A stretch of DNA of 36,852 nt from a virus: positions 1-36,852 of the IMG/VR virus record IMGVR_UViG_3300023117_000044; one strand, given 5' to 3'. Positions 1 through 9,894 of the stretch are shown piece by piece; the stretch's first letter is position 1; every line of letters starts with the position of its first letter. A program made the position numbers and the translations under genes. The notes below the pieces were generated by a model. That model was not told the origin of the DNA. It saw only the letters and a list, made by a program, of their open reading frames with translations, and searched no databases.

Positions 1-2545
1 GTAATGTGGAATTAGCAGAATCACCATGAGTATCATAAGTATTAGAAGAAATTTTAGTACCATCATTTCCAAATATAGTGAGATTCAAACCTCTACCATG
101 GCCATGGTAACCATTTAAAAAAATTGGATTTTCATCAAATTCAAAATAATCAGGTTCATTATTAATATAAAGATATGCTGGTGAATTATTATTTAAACCT
201 GTGCCTCTTAGTTCAATATATTTACCTAAAAAGTCTCTATTTAAATCTACTTCCTGTATAAGTTTATATGTATTATCTGGATCTTTCCAAAATAGTGTCT
301 TAGTTCTTTCATTATAAAAGAATCTTCCTGTTTTCATAATATCGCTAACACCAACACTACTATCCAAAGCATAATAGCCCGCATTTTCAACTAAAACTGG
401 TACTGTAGGATAATTTCCTTCTGTTAAATTTCTTTCGGAAATATAAGTATAAACTATATCATTTTTTAAATCAAATATATACTTTTCAGGATCTTCTGTT
501 TCAAATGCTATATCTGATATAATAACACCACTCTGCCCTTTAACACCAAAACCATAAGAAGTTTCTGCATTTAAAAATGGTGCAAGAAAAGTTTTGCCGT
601 TAGCAATTGCTTTTTCAATATCTAATTCAATTCCAGTTCTAAATTCAAAATTTTCAATATTAGTATCACCAAACTGATTTGTTACAACACTTATTACATT
701 TCCAACCTTTTCTGCAAAAACAGTTGTCTGACCAGAAGAAACCCAATCGCTTGTACTTTCACCTTCAAAATTTGGTGTAACAGGTGCCGGTGCAGATCCT
801 CTTGATACCCAATCAAAATCAAAATAGTATGCATCTTTTTGACCAAAATTATAAACTAAACCCCATGAAGGAGGTTCTGTAATTATTTGTCCAGTTTCTA
901 AATAATCTCCATAAGTTTGTAAAGTTCCTTTAGGTCTTCTGAACGCACTAATTGTATATTCTTTTCCCCGTATTTTTAATTGAGCAACTACTAAAAATAT
1001 AGGAAAATCAGTAGGTGTGGTTGAATTAAACGTTGCTTTTACTCTATAAGTATCATATCTTTTAGGAGATATAATTCCAGAAAAAGCCGTTGTAGCAAAA
1101 TCGCCATATATTGAATTTGTTGTTTCATCATATCTTAAAACTTGAGCATCAGAATCTAAAAGTTGAGCATCAGAATCAGTAAGTGGAAATGTAACTCCTT
1201 GATCATAAAGATGCGAAAATCTACTAAACCGATCATAATATATGTACTTAGCATTAGAATCCATAGACTCTAATTCTGTATCAGGAATATAATCTTTTTC
1301 CTCTGCCAAAGTTTGTTCATCTATTATAAATCTTCCGGTTTTTAATGCATAATCTAAATAATAAGATTCTGCTGATTCTGCAAAAGATAAAAACTGACCG
1401 TCTCTCCCAGTTGATATAATAGATAAAAGAGGATTATTTTCAATAATTTGTTCTGAATCTACTATCTCAAATAAACCAGGTTCTATTTTCCATAATTTTA
1501 AATTACTATCATAATATATTCTTGCATTACTATCATTAGACCATTTTAATCCATCACTGTCTAAAATATACTGATTTACATTTATAGCTTTTGCTGTAAC
1601 AGTACCATCTTCATCAATTAAAAATATTGCATTATTTCTATTAATTGAATCACTATATGCATTTAAATTATTATATAAAGCCCAATAATTACTATCTTCA
1701 CTATTATTCACATCTAAAAAATTATGAATAGATTGAACTGAAGTTAGAGCTATACTATTATTTCTATCTGTTGGTTCATCATAGTCTAAATCTAATACAT
1801 TACCACTATTTTCTGATCCTATACCTATTATTTTATTAGAATCTATATTAAGATTAGATAAAATAGATATATCACTATTAATATTTGCAGATAACAAATC
1901 TGTTAATATTTTATTAGTTGTAACATTAGTAAAATAAGCAGAATCGCCTTCTAAGAGATTTACATATGCTAAGTGTGTAATATGTGCAGAGTCAACCCTC
2001 ATCCCATTAATATAGGCAGAGTCTATAGTAAGACTTCTTGTTGGTTCTCCGAAATCTGATTCAAATAAAGTTTCTGGTAATACATCCAAAAATTCCACAG
2101 GAGGATTACCATTTGCATATATGGTAAAAAATAAATCGGAACGATTAGTTTCTATCCAATTTCCTCTTTTTAAATTTTCTTCTGATGTTGCAACAACTGT
2201 AGATAAAACAAAGTCATGAGGTCTTAAACCATCAAGTTGTAACATAGTATTTAAATCTATGTATAATCTAATTTTCTGATTTGATGTAAATATTCTTTTT
2301 TCTGGAGGATTTAATCCAGTTTGAATTGCAGATGAATTTGGATAAAAACTATATCCAGGTAATTCATTAAGTTCAAAAAACCAACCACGAATATATTCTG
2401 GATTTGGTGATTGTTCTAAATCTACAGAAAGATCAATCCAGACTGTATCAAAATCAATCGTTCTTGTTATAATACTTGGCGAACTAGACGGATCTAGTGT
2501 TCCACTTTGCCCTTTATTTGTTGTATAGGTTATTAAATCATACAT
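1..2545 (-). CDS. Large fibre-like virion structural protein (3' end beyond left edge)
   Basis: An uninterrupted minus-strand frame of 848 codons starts at ATG 2545 and is still open at position 1, so the C-terminus is missing. The protein is rich in Asp, Ser, Asn and Tyr and has no visible membrane segment. It carries DSA-type motifs (TIDSAYINGMR, RVDSAHI, and SDAQLLDSDAQVL as a local duplication) like those in two other virion-module genes here. It begins 17 nt after the portal gene, with only a weak ribosome site. In T4 the gene after 20 is a small head protein, so a large fibre-like gene here is an insertion into the canonical order. A fibre, baseplate or decoration role is inferred from context and composition; no enzymatic domain is recognised. 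Confidence 0.75.
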   Translation of the reverse strand, partial: MYDLITYTTNKGQSGTLDPSSSPSIITRTIDFDTVWIDLSVDLEQSPNPEYIRGWFFELNELPGYSFYPNSSAIQTGLNPPEKRIFTSNQKIRLYIDLNTMLQLDGLRPHDFVLSTVVATSEENLKRGNWIETNRSDLFFTIYANGNPPVEFLDVLPETLFESDFGEPTRSLTIDSAYINGMRVDSAHITHLAYVNLLEGDSAYFTNVTTNKILTDLLSANINSDISILSNLNIDSNKIIGIGSENSGNVLDLDYDEPTDRNNSIALTSVQSIHNFLDVNNSEDSNYWALYNNLNAYSDSINRNNAIFLIDEDGTVTAKAINVNQYILDSDGLKWSNDSNARIYYDSNLKLWKIEPGLFEIVDSEQIIENNPLLSIISTGRDGQFLSFAESAESYYLDYALKTGRFIIDEQTLAEEKDYIPDTELESMDSNAKYIYYDRFSRFSHLYDQGVTFPLTDSDAQLLDSDAQVLRYDETTNSIYGDFATTAFSGIISPKRYDTYRVKATFNSTTPTDFPIFLVVAQLKIRGKEYTISAFRRPKGTLQTYGDYLETGQIITEPPSWGLVYNFGQKDAYYFDFDWVSRGSAPAPVTPNFEGESTSDWVSSGQTTVFAEKVGNVISVVTNQFGDTNIENFEFRTGIELDIEKAIANGKTFLAPFLNAETSYGFGVKGQSGVIISDIAFETEDPEKYIFDLKNDIVYTYISERNLTEGNYPTVPVLVENAGYYALDSSVGVSDIMKTGRFFYNERTKTLFWKDPDNTYKLIQEVDLNRDFLGKYIELRGTGLNNNSPAYLYINNEPDYFEFDENPIFLNGYHGHGRGLNLTIFGNDGTKISSNTYDTHGDSANSTL

Positions 2546-2562
2546 TATCTAAAAACTTTGAG

Positions 2563-4080
2563 CTATGTGTTATCAGATTCAATATTATCTATCTCATCTG
2601 CTTTTTCTTGATTTTCATCATCTACGTCTTGTTCCATTTCTTTCATTTCTTCTTCGGTAAACTTTAGAACATTTCTCATAACCCAATCTTTAGTATAATA
2701 TTCTCCAACATACTGTTGCATCATATCAAGAGTTTGAATTCGATCTTTTAATATTTCACTTTCTTTAGATTCTGCAAAATAATTATCTCTTGCATAATCA
2801 ATTTTAAAATGTATTTTGTGATTATCCCAATCAGAGTCGGTAATGATCTTTTTTAAAATAAGCTGTTTTTTTAAGATTCCTAAGAATAAGTGACTAAATT
2901 TTTTACGAAGTCTATCAATAAATTTTTGAAATTTAACTTCGTCTCTTGATATTTCTGTTGAACGTCCGAGAGAAAATTGTGCTTCCTGTTCTAATCTATT
3001 AATAGGAACGTTTAATGCACGATAAACACGTTTTTGGAAATAAACTATGTCATCTATCTGACCAAGATTTTCTCCTCCTGGTAAAGTAGAGATTTCAGTA
3101 CCTCTACCACCTTCTCTACGAGGTAACCAAAAATCTTCCAACATAGACATATGTTTACGGTCATCTCTTAGTTCTCCATTTTGAGCGTCATATACTAATT
3201 TATTACGATATTTGGTCATAATATTTTTCATGTATTCTTCAGCTTTACCTTTTGGTAAGTTACCTACATCAATATAAAAAATTCTACGTTCTGGTGCTCT
3301 AGCAAGTCTATAAATGACAAGCGAGTCTTCCATCATTCTTAACTGATTAATTGGTTTAATACATTTATGTAAATGAGATACTACTTTTTTACGAGTTTCA
3401 TCTAATAGTCCTGATGTTACATAACTGATAGAATCAAGAGTAAACTTTACTGCTTGTCTTTCTTGACCTGGTCTTTCTTGATAAACATAATACTCTTTTA
3501 CACTTTCTATAATATCCGCATTTGTAAGAGGGTCTTTTTTCTTTTTTACCTCTTTCATTTTACGAATTTTTAAAGCGTCTATAAATCTAATGTCCTGTAT
3601 TCCAGCTTTTTCATTTTTTTCATCAACTACTAAATGATGATATAATCTACCATCAATATACCATCTTCTAAATATATCGTGTCCGTTTTCTGAAAAATTT
3701 AACATACCAAGAATATTTTCAAATTCTTCTTGTATTTGTTTTTTAACATTTTCTGGAAATTCAACATCTTCAAGTGTAAGACTAATAGGTTCTATATCTT
3801 CATCACCAACAATCGCTTCATTAACAATATCTTCAATAGCATTATCTACTTCTGGATGTACTGCAACACCACGATATTTTCTTATCATCTGATAATTATC
3901 TTTTGCAGAACTTCCGTCTATATCTAAATATTGACCAAAATGACTACCGGAAGCAGTAATATAACCAGCACCATCATCATCGGTTTGAGGAACAACCGAT
4001 TTAATTTTCTGCTGTGCTTTTTCAGATGAGTTAGCCCTTTTGATTTCAAATCCAAAAAGCTTAATTGAATTATCTGCCAT
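2563..4080 (-). CDS. 20: Portal vertex protein gp20
   Basis: This is the T4-like portal, the dodecameric ring through which DNA enters and leaves the head and on which prohead assembly starts. At 505 residues it is close to the T4 protein of about 524. The central region (residues about 130-420) has the charged, alternating pattern of T4-like portals, including an ERRIFYIDVGNLPKGKAE segment, an SLGRSTEISRDEVKF segment and a late KKFSHLFLGILKKQLILK helix, all familiar from this family. The C-terminus is highly acidic. It lies directly after gp19, as in T4, and AAAGGATAGTT precedes the ATG. A perfect hairpin and a late-promoter-like site lie in its leader. Confidence 0.95.
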   Translation of the reverse strand: MADNSIKLFGFEIKRANSSEKAQQKIKSVVPQTDDDGAGYITASGSHFGQYLDIDGSSAKDNYQMIRKYRGVAVHPEVDNAIEDIVNEAIVGDEDIEPISLTLEDVEFPENVKKQIQEEFENILGMLNFSENGHDIFRRWYIDGRLYHHLVVDEKNEKAGIQDIRFIDALKIRKMKEVKKKKDPLTNADIIESVKEYYVYQERPGQERQAVKFTLDSISYVTSGLLDETRKKVVSHLHKCIKPINQLRMMEDSLVIYRLARAPERRIFYIDVGNLPKGKAEEYMKNIMTKYRNKLVYDAQNGELRDDRKHMSMLEDFWLPRREGGRGTEISTLPGGENLGQIDDIVYFQKRVYRALNVPINRLEQEAQFSLGRSTEISRDEVKFQKFIDRLRKKFSHLFLGILKKQLILKKIITDSDWDNHKIHFKIDYARDNYFAESKESEILKDRIQTLDMMQQYVGEYYTKDWVMRNVLKFTEEEMKEMEQDVDDENQEKADEIDNIESDNT

Positions 4081-4102
4081 AACTATCCTTTAACTATATA
4101 AA

Positions 4103-4127
4103 GGTTAGGGGAATTTTTCCCCTAACC
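4103..4127 (-). terminator. Perfect 11-bp hairpin between gp19 and gp20
   Basis: The arms GGTTAGGGGAA and TTCCCCTAACC pair perfectly around a 3-nt loop. On the coding strand the hairpin is followed by only TTTATATAG, so it is a weak intrinsic terminator at best. It starts 20 nt after the gp19 stop and lies 22 nt before the gp20 start, so it could instead be an attenuating or mRNA-stabilising leader hairpin, or a processing site. Confidence 0.55.
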
Positions 4128-4133
4128 AAATTA

Positions 4134-4141
4134 TATTTATT
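4134..4141 (-). promoter_or_regulatory. Possible late promoter of gp20
   Basis: The coding strand reads AATAAATA, one base from the T4 late -10 element TATAAATA, in the gap between gp19 and gp20. If used, transcription would start inside the downstream perfect hairpin. The one-base deviation and the AT-rich background make this tentative. Confidence 0.3.
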
Positions 4142-4147
4142 CAACTT

Positions 4148-4693
4148 TTAAGTAGTTACTGTAGACCCATCAGGAGTAATACTCTCCCAATATTGAAGTT
4201 GGAACTCCACACCAAATTCTTCAATAGTATCTACATTTTCATAAGATAGATCAATTGAAGAAATTGCCGTTGGGAAAATACCTCTAAATCTGTATTCATA
4301 TAGAACAGAAGCATCTTTATCCAACTGCTGTACTGCAGCATCAACTTGATAATCTGCTGGATTAGTAAGACCAGTATTTGCTTGATGTGCATTTATACCA
4401 TTCATCCACTGTTCCATTGACTGTCTAATTTTAAAATCAGTGTCGTTAATAACAGTAACTGTCCATGGCTCAAATACTCTATCTCCAGCTATCTGCAATT
4501 GACGCCCTCTATATGGTACTGGAATTGTTCCCATAGTTGAAGCCGGCATCTGAGCAGCTTTAATTAAGAATGATGCAAGTTCAACGTCCCCGGTAACATA
4601 AGCCGGGAAAGTTAATATTACTTGAAAGAGATTTGGGCGTGCGCCTCCACCTCTAAGTTTTGATTTAAAATCATTTACGCCTAAAATTGCCAT
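4148..4693 (-). CDS. 19: Tail tube protein gp19
   Basis: This is the T4-like tail tube subunit, which stacks in hexameric rings inside the sheath. It has 181 residues against about 163 in T4. The N-terminal MAILGVNDFKSKL followed by a Gly-rich stretch and RPNLFQVILTFP, the central VPYRGRQLQIAGDR and a C-terminal FGVEFQLQYWES are typical of the phage tube family (gp19, pfam T4_gp19-like). It lies 15 nt after the sheath gene, in T4 order, with AGGGG ahead of the ATG. Confidence 0.95.
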   Translation of the reverse strand: MAILGVNDFKSKLRGGGARPNLFQVILTFPAYVTGDVELASFLIKAAQMPASTMGTIPVPYRGRQLQIAGDRVFEPWTVTVINDTDFKIRQSMEQWMNGINAHQANTGLTNPADYQVDAAVQQLDKDASVLYEYRFRGIFPTAISSIDLSYENVDTIEEFGVEFQLQYWESITPDGSTVTT

Positions 4694-4708
4694 TTTTATA
4701 TACCCCTA

Positions 4709-6763
4709 TTATACTGCGCCGACGACTTCTTCAAAAGAAACGCCAGATCTTACCGCTACAAAATTAAGAGTAATGAAGTTGATCGATCTTGCGGGTTTAA
4801 TGAAGATATTTGCTATGAACTGATTTGTGTCAACTATTTCTGGTGTATTATTAGTTTCATCACACACAAGTTTAAAATCAGTAATACCTCTTCTGCCCTG
4901 AATATTTCTAAGAACTGGTTCTACAATATTTACAAACTCAGCTCTTGTAAATTCATCATTGAATTCAAAGAGAATATTTTGAGCGGCCGAAGATATTGCT
5001 CTTTCGAGAGTAAGGAACAATCTACGAACATTAATTCTATCAAATGCAGAAGGTCTTGATAGATGAGTTTTATCACCATATAAAGTAATTCCTTGCCCTG
5101 GAATATTTGCAATTGGATTAAATCCAGCTTTATATAGTTCATCTCTATCAGATTTATCTGGGTTATATGCCAGAGATGTTACACCAAAGTATCTTCCTCT
5201 TCTTGTTCCAGCGGGTGAAAACCAAGGTGCTGTATCATTATCTGAAGCTGCCATAATACCAGCAGTTGAAGCTGCAGCAGGTATGAAGATATATCTATCA
5301 TTAAATTTATCATATACCTTAAGATAATTTGAATCTGCAAATAGATATGAACTACGAGTAAATACATTACTAGATTGTGCAGCAATAATATCTGTTCTAG
5401 GATTAGCACTTCCTATTATTGCAGCTCTGTTTGGAGACGTAACAACTACACAGTCTTTTCTATCGTTTTCTGCAATAGATACCATATTGTTTACTACAGT
5501 TTGTTGTTCTGATGCACTACCCATACCTGGAGCAATTAAGAAATCTACAGATATATTATTTGGATCATTTACTGTTGCAAATGCTGTTGCATATTCAGCA
5601 GAACTTATACTTCCCGAATTTGAACCATTTACAAGACTTGTAGAATGTGTTAAAACTCCGGGCCCTGCATAATTTTTACCATTAGTTGTTGCAGTACCTG
5701 CATTTGAACCAAATGCTGCTGGCATTTTAGCAATCCAAATATAACTTGAACTTTTAGCAACAACATCAGGTGCATAATTTACCGTACCCTGTTCTGTTTT
5801 TGCATTTGATGCAAGAGATAAGAATGGGAAAACTTCAAGTACTCTATTGGGAACGCCAGTAAATTCACCATCTTCATCAATTACAACAACATGAACTTCA
5901 TCATTTGAAGCACCTCTATCGGCTGCAAATTGTGATGTTCCTGGAGCTCCAGTAAAATATGAACTTAAATTAATTGTTTGACCAGCGCTTGCAGTATAAG
6001 TCCAGTTAGTGAAATCTGAATCATTAGCACCACAATAGCAAACTTTTAATGAGTTTCCTAGTTCACCAGGCCATTTAGCAATGGTAAGATGATTGTTGTT
6101 TGCATGACCTGATTTGTCTGCATCCCAACCATCACGATTTTCTACAACAGGTAATGTTTCTGGTGTGTTTGTGGCATCATATGCATTAATTGCAACCGTT
6201 TCTCTTCCGCCTCCAGTAATTGTAAATACTGGTGGAGTATCGTATCTATAGGTAATATTACCTTGACCGTCTGAATCATTAAGTACAGTAATTGAATCAA
6301 TTTCATCATTTACTGCGTCATAAACTACAGTAAATACTGGAGTTTCGCCAGAATCTGGTGCTGAAATTGTAACTGTTGGTTCAGAAGTATAACCGCCATT
6401 TGGTGCTACAGAAACTGCAGTAATAATACCATTTGCGGTTGTTGCAGTAAGTACTGCTGGAATTTGTGCTCCGCCAGTAGCTGTAGATTTTGTGATTGCT
6501 CTAATGACATAAAGATCATCTGAATATTGTAAGTAACTCGATGCACTAAGGAAATCTACTGCTCTATCTTCGTCTTGATCAGGATTTCCAAATTTACTTG
6601 CAAGAGTTGCTTCGTTGTTAACGAGTACCGGCTGATTTACAGGACCCCAGCGAAAATCTCCTACTAATACCCCGGTTGATGTAGGTACGTTTGGGACTCC
6701 GTTAGTTAGGTCAACTTCACGAGTAATAATTGCCGGAGACTCTGATGCTGTATATAAAGCCAT
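4709..6763 (-). CDS. 18: Contractile tail sheath protein gp18
   Basis: The sheath subunit polymerises around the tube and contracts on adsorption. The 684 residues match the T4 length of about 659. The N-terminus (ESPAIITREVDLTNGVP, then GVLVGDFRWGPVNQPVLV) and the C-terminal domain (an NVRRLFLTLERAI segment, FEFNDEFTRAEF, IVEPVLRNIQGRRGI and the final FITLNFVAVRSGVSFEEVVG) are hallmarks of Myoviridae sheath proteins. Residues about 110-210 form a variable insert rich in Thr, Val and Asp. AAAGGAAAGAGAC precedes the ATG, and a perfect late promoter lies 69 nt upstream, so it probably has its own late transcript that continues into gp19 and gp20. Confidence 0.97.
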   Translation of the reverse strand: MALYTASESPAIITREVDLTNGVPNVPTSTGVLVGDFRWGPVNQPVLVNNEATLASKFGNPDQDEDRAVDFLSASSYLQYSDDLYVIRAITKSTATGGAQIPAVLTATTANGIITAVSVAPNGGYTSEPTVTISAPDSGETPVFTVVYDAVNDEIDSITVLNDSDGQGNITYRYDTPPVFTITGGGRETVAINAYDATNTPETLPVVENRDGWDADKSGHANNNHLTIAKWPGELGNSLKVCYCGANDSDFTNWTYTASAGQTINLSSYFTGAPGTSQFAADRGASNDEVHVVVIDEDGEFTGVPNRVLEVFPFLSLASNAKTEQGTVNYAPDVVAKSSSYIWIAKMPAAFGSNAGTATTNGKNYAGPGVLTHSTSLVNGSNSGSISSAEYATAFATVNDPNNISVDFLIAPGMGSASEQQTVVNNMVSIAENDRKDCVVVTSPNRAAIIGSANPRTDIIAAQSSNVFTRSSYLFADSNYLKVYDKFNDRYIFIPAAASTAGIMAASDNDTAPWFSPAGTRRGRYFGVTSLAYNPDKSDRDELYKAGFNPIANIPGQGITLYGDKTHLSRPSAFDRINVRRLFLTLERAISSAAQNILFEFNDEFTRAEFVNIVEPVLRNIQGRRGITDFKLVCDETNNTPEIVDTNQFIANIFIKPARSINFITLNFVAVRSGVSFEEVVGAV

Positions 6764-6831
6764 GTCTCTTTCCTTTTTCCATTTTGGTAAATTATAAGCT
6801 ATTCCATAATACGTTTTTTTTCAATTAATAG

Positions 6832-6839
6832 TATTTATA
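6832..6839 (-). promoter_or_regulatory. T4-type late promoter of gp18
   Basis: An exact TATAAATA on the coding strand lies in the 87-nt gap between the gp17 stop and the gp18 start. It is in a position for expression by a T4-like gp55/gp33 late sigma system. Chance matches are expected in DNA this AT-rich, but this one is intergenic and correctly placed. Confidence 0.75.
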
Positions 6840-6850
6840 TAAAAATGAGT

Positions 6851-8443
6851 TTAGAAGTTTTCATGACTATACTCAACAGCCCATCCTTCTCTTTCTGGAT
6901 CATATTGTGGTTGCTGATCTAATCCATCATCTATAAATCCAAATGGTAATATATCATCTTCAATTTCTTTCATTCTTTCTTCAAACATCATTTGTTTAAT
7001 GTTAATATCTGTTATTTCATTAAAAAATATTGTTCCGCTAAAATAACTAAACATAATAAAATTCATTACTAAATCATCGTGATTACCTTGAGATGCTTCA
7101 TATGACTGACCTTTTGCAACAAATGTAGATATTTCAAGTATAGTATTTTCATCGACTATTTCTATTTTTTGGTTTTCCAACAAATCTTTAAAAGAAGAAC
7201 AACCAATACGTTTAACTTTTCTAGTCATAAGTAATCCAAGAGAATTAGCTTTTACGGTTGACTCAACAAACATATTTTCATATTCTAATTCGTGGTATAG
7301 ACCATTACAGACAACTTGTCCTGCATCATTTGATTCAATTACCACCATAGCTTCATTATAAGAGGTTGCAAATTTATAAATAATATTTGGGTAGAGTAAT
7401 GGAGAAATAGTATTGTTGCGATAGACTGCAACCTGTTTAAATGGATTAGCCGTCACATCGAGTAAATTAAAAGTCGAATAATCTTGACCTCTACCCTTTG
7501 CAACATCTACAGTCATAATGTATTGATGACCTTTTACAGGTTTTTCATATATTTTAACACCTTCCTTTGTTATTTGGATAGGATCTTTTCTTCTTAAAGA
7601 TAATAAAGTTTCAGCACCAATAAGAGTATCTCCTGTGCCGAAGAATGTATTTCCAAATTCTTGATCAAACTGTAACTGAGAGGTATTAGCAATAGTTTGC
7701 TTTGCCCATTCTTTATCTCTTCCAGGAACATCCCACCAATCTACTCTAAATGATTTATATTCATTAACTCCTTGAGTAGCACCTTCCCATATCTTATGAA
7801 ATACATTACCAATACCATTAGCAGTGGAGGTAATAATTACTTTTGTATCTTTACCAGATGAAACAACAGGATATGTTGAAGTATAAAATTCATTTGCTCG
7901 TTCCACAAAAGCAAATTCATCAAGATATAAAAGATTAACAGACATACCACGAATAGAAGAACCAGATGTAGCAGCTGCAACTATTCTTGAATTATTACTA
8001 AATTCTATAGATCCTTTATTAAGTGCTTTACATCCAGGTTGTAAAAAGAACGGTAAGTTTTCAAGCATAAGAGTAATTCTACTAAGCATTTCTCTTGCAG
8101 TAGCACCTTTATTTGCCATAATTGCAATAGTTTTTTCGGGATGAAATAATGCAAACCAAAGCAAATAAGCAACAGAAGAAATAGATTTACCCGATTGCCG
8201 ACAAGCAAGAACTATTGAAAATCTATTATCATTAAAATGTTTAAACATTTTCTCTTGATATGGATATAAAATAAAAGGCACTAATCCTTTATCAAGCGAT
8301 ATAATTTTACAGTAATTTTTTGCAAAGTATGAAGAATCTTGAGAACACTTTACATACTCATTTATCTGTTCTTGAGTCCACTGCTGAACAATACCATCAC
8401 GTTTTACGTTTGGGTTACCGAGGTAACTTTCACTCTGATTCAT
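6851..8443 (-). CDS. 17: Terminase large subunit gp17
   Basis: This is the packaging motor ATPase and nuclease. The ATPase domain shows a Walker A variant ACRQSGKS (residues 80-87), Walker B LLYLDEFAF (171-179, DE pair) and the coupling motif TSTANG (205-210). The RNase H-like nuclease domain has the acidic triad in YIMTVDVAKGRG (D312), VVIESND (E370) and GNHDDLV (D456 or D457). The 530 residues are shorter than the 610 of T4 but contain all motifs. Its start lies inside the last codons of gp16 (14-nt overlap), which suggests translational coupling of the two terminase subunits. Confidence 0.98.
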   Translation of the reverse strand: MNQSESYLGNPNVKRDGIVQQWTQEQINEYVKCSQDSSYFAKNYCKIISLDKGLVPFILYPYQEKMFKHFNDNRFSIVLACRQSGKSISSVAYLLWFALFHPEKTIAIMANKGATAREMLSRITLMLENLPFFLQPGCKALNKGSIEFSNNSRIVAAATSGSSIRGMSVNLLYLDEFAFVERANEFYTSTYPVVSSGKDTKVIITSTANGIGNVFHKIWEGATQGVNEYKSFRVDWWDVPGRDKEWAKQTIANTSQLQFDQEFGNTFFGTGDTLIGAETLLSLRRKDPIQITKEGVKIYEKPVKGHQYIMTVDVAKGRGQDYSTFNLLDVTANPFKQVAVYRNNTISPLLYPNIIYKFATSYNEAMVVIESNDAGQVVCNGLYHELEYENMFVESTVKANSLGLLMTRKVKRIGCSSFKDLLENQKIEIVDENTILEISTFVAKGQSYEASQGNHDDLVMNFIMFSYFSGTIFFNEITDINIKQMMFEERMKEIEDDILPFGFIDDGLDQQPQYDPEREGWAVEYSHENF

Positions 8444-8798
8444 CTCTTAATCTGTCCGTAATATCAATTACATTATCTTGTTTTTTATTCATATCTTGAA
8501 GCATACGTTGCAGTTCTACGGTAGAACCAACAAAAAGATTATTATTGGTTGTTCCTTCAACCTGTTTAGGTTCGTCTTTTTTTAAATAATCTTTCTTTTT
8601 CTTATGAAGATCCATAAGTCTATCATTTACGTCTGATATATTTTTAATCATCCCAGATACAACTTCAAATGCTCTGGGATGTTCCAGTTGCTTAGCGACT
8701 TCCATCATCTCTTCAAGAGCACCCTGACCTTTTTCTATTAGATCATAATAAGTTCTTCTTGAATATTCGAAGTCATCATCTACTCTATCTTCACTCAC
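8430..8798 (-). CDS. 16: Terminase small subunit gp16
   Basis: The small terminase recognises DNA and regulates gp17. The protein has 122 residues (T4 gp16 about 164), is helical and highly charged, with central coiled-coil character: an LIEKGQGALEEMMEVAKQLEH segment, then NISDVNDRLMDLHKKKKDYL. Such sequences and the position directly before and overlapping gene 17 are typical of T4-like gp16. The C-terminus (LQRMLQDMNKKQDNVIDITDRLR) has the conserved ending of marine T4-like homologues. Identification relies on synteny as well as sequence. Confidence 0.88.
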   Translation of the reverse strand: MSEDRVDDDFEYSRRTYYDLIEKGQGALEEMMEVAKQLEHPRAFEVVSGMIKNISDVNDRLMDLHKKKKDYLKKDEPKQVEGTTNNNLFVGSTVELQRMLQDMNKKQDNVIDITDRLRDESE

Positions 8799-8799
8799 G

Positions 8800-9879
8800 T
8801 TATGCTCCTAATGAACCTTCTCCAATAATCCAAGCTTCACCATCCCAGATGCAGCCATAGCATGCAGTATTTGTTTTATCTTGATCCCATAACATATTAG
8901 GAATAGTACTTAGTACTCCACCACCATTTCTCCATTTTGCATTAAGCACATTCACTCTAACTATGTTTGTTCCGCCTTGTGTTTTATGCCAGAATTTTAA
9001 TTCTTGTCCTACATACTCTCCATTTGGAAGGTCATATGTAGCTCCTGTAGTAACAAAATGGTTTGTTTTACTTATATCAACTGGTCCGCCTGCTTCTTCG
9101 GTATGAGATGCTTCTTTTACTACATTATTATTAAATTTAAGATTTTTACTAGTTCCTATAGTTTCAAATCCTATACTAGTCTGACCAGAGTCGAAATATA
9201 AACTATTATCACTTAAATATAAGTGTCTTACCTTATATTCTGCGCTGCCGATATCATAAGTAGAATTTGTATCAGGAATAAGATGAAAGTTCCAACCTCC
9301 ATTCAAATAAGAAGCAACACCCGCAGAATCCAATCCGCTACCACCACCCGACTGTGCTACCCAATCATAATCAGTACCAGTCCAACTTAAAATTTCATTT
9401 GCGCTTGCGGTGCTTGTGTTTAGATGAGTGTCAACATCTGAATTTGTATAAGTTACTGCTGTCTGTTGTCTAGCTTGAATATATGCTGAATCTACAATAT
9501 TAATAACTACAGCAGAATCAATTCCTCCACCAGTTCCTGATGTCTGATTAATCCAATCAAAGTCTGCACCTGTCCAACTAAGAATTTGATTAGGAGCAGC
9601 ATTACCAAGATTTAAGTGAGTATTAACATCTGCATTATCATAAGTATTTTGTCTTGTTTGTATATAATTAGAATCAATAAGTGATGTAATCCTTGATGTA
9701 ATATCAACAGAATCCAAATATGTAATCTGTCTATTTCTAATATAATCTTGATCTACTATTCCTGTAATAGTAGATGAATCTGCTTTTGAATTAACTCGAG
9801 TATCAAGATCCGTAAAGTTTCCGTCAAGCTCCGAGTGTGTTAGAGCAGAGTTTTTACTGTTTCTAAGAACAATTGGCAT
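8800..9879 (-). CDS. Virion structural protein with DSxYI repeats
   Basis: This 359-residue protein is inserted between gp15 and gp16. The N-terminus (LRNSKNSALTHSELDGNF) is the conserved head of many phage tail-fibre and structural proteins. Next come repeats of the form VDQDYIRNRQ, LIDSNYIQTRQ and IVDSAYIQARQ, plus two copies of a VDTHLN...NEILSWTG.DYDWV unit (residues about 85-115 and 150-175). A segment reading WNFHLIPDTNSTYDIGSAEYKVRHLYLSDN (given here as pieces: NSTYDIGSAEYK and VRHLYLS) is frequent in marine T4-like fibre proteins. A tail or neck fibre is likely; the receptor is unknown. Confidence 0.8.
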   Translation of the reverse strand: MPIVLRNSKNSALTHSELDGNFTDLDTRVNSKADSSTITGIVDQDYIRNRQITYLDSVDITSRITSLIDSNYIQTRQNTYDNADVNTHLNLGNAAPNQILSWTGADFDWINQTSGTGGGIDSAVVINIVDSAYIQARQQTAVTYTNSDVDTHLNTSTASANEILSWTGTDYDWVAQSGGGSGLDSAGVASYLNGGWNFHLIPDTNSTYDIGSAEYKVRHLYLSDNSLYFDSGQTSIGFETIGTSKNLKFNNNVVKEASHTEEAGGPVDISKTNHFVTTGATYDLPNGEYVGQELKFWHKTQGGTNIVRVNVLNAKWRNGGGVLSTIPNMLWDQDKTNTACYGCIWDGEAWIIGEGSLGA

Positions 9880-9894
9880 TTCTATCTCCTGTTT

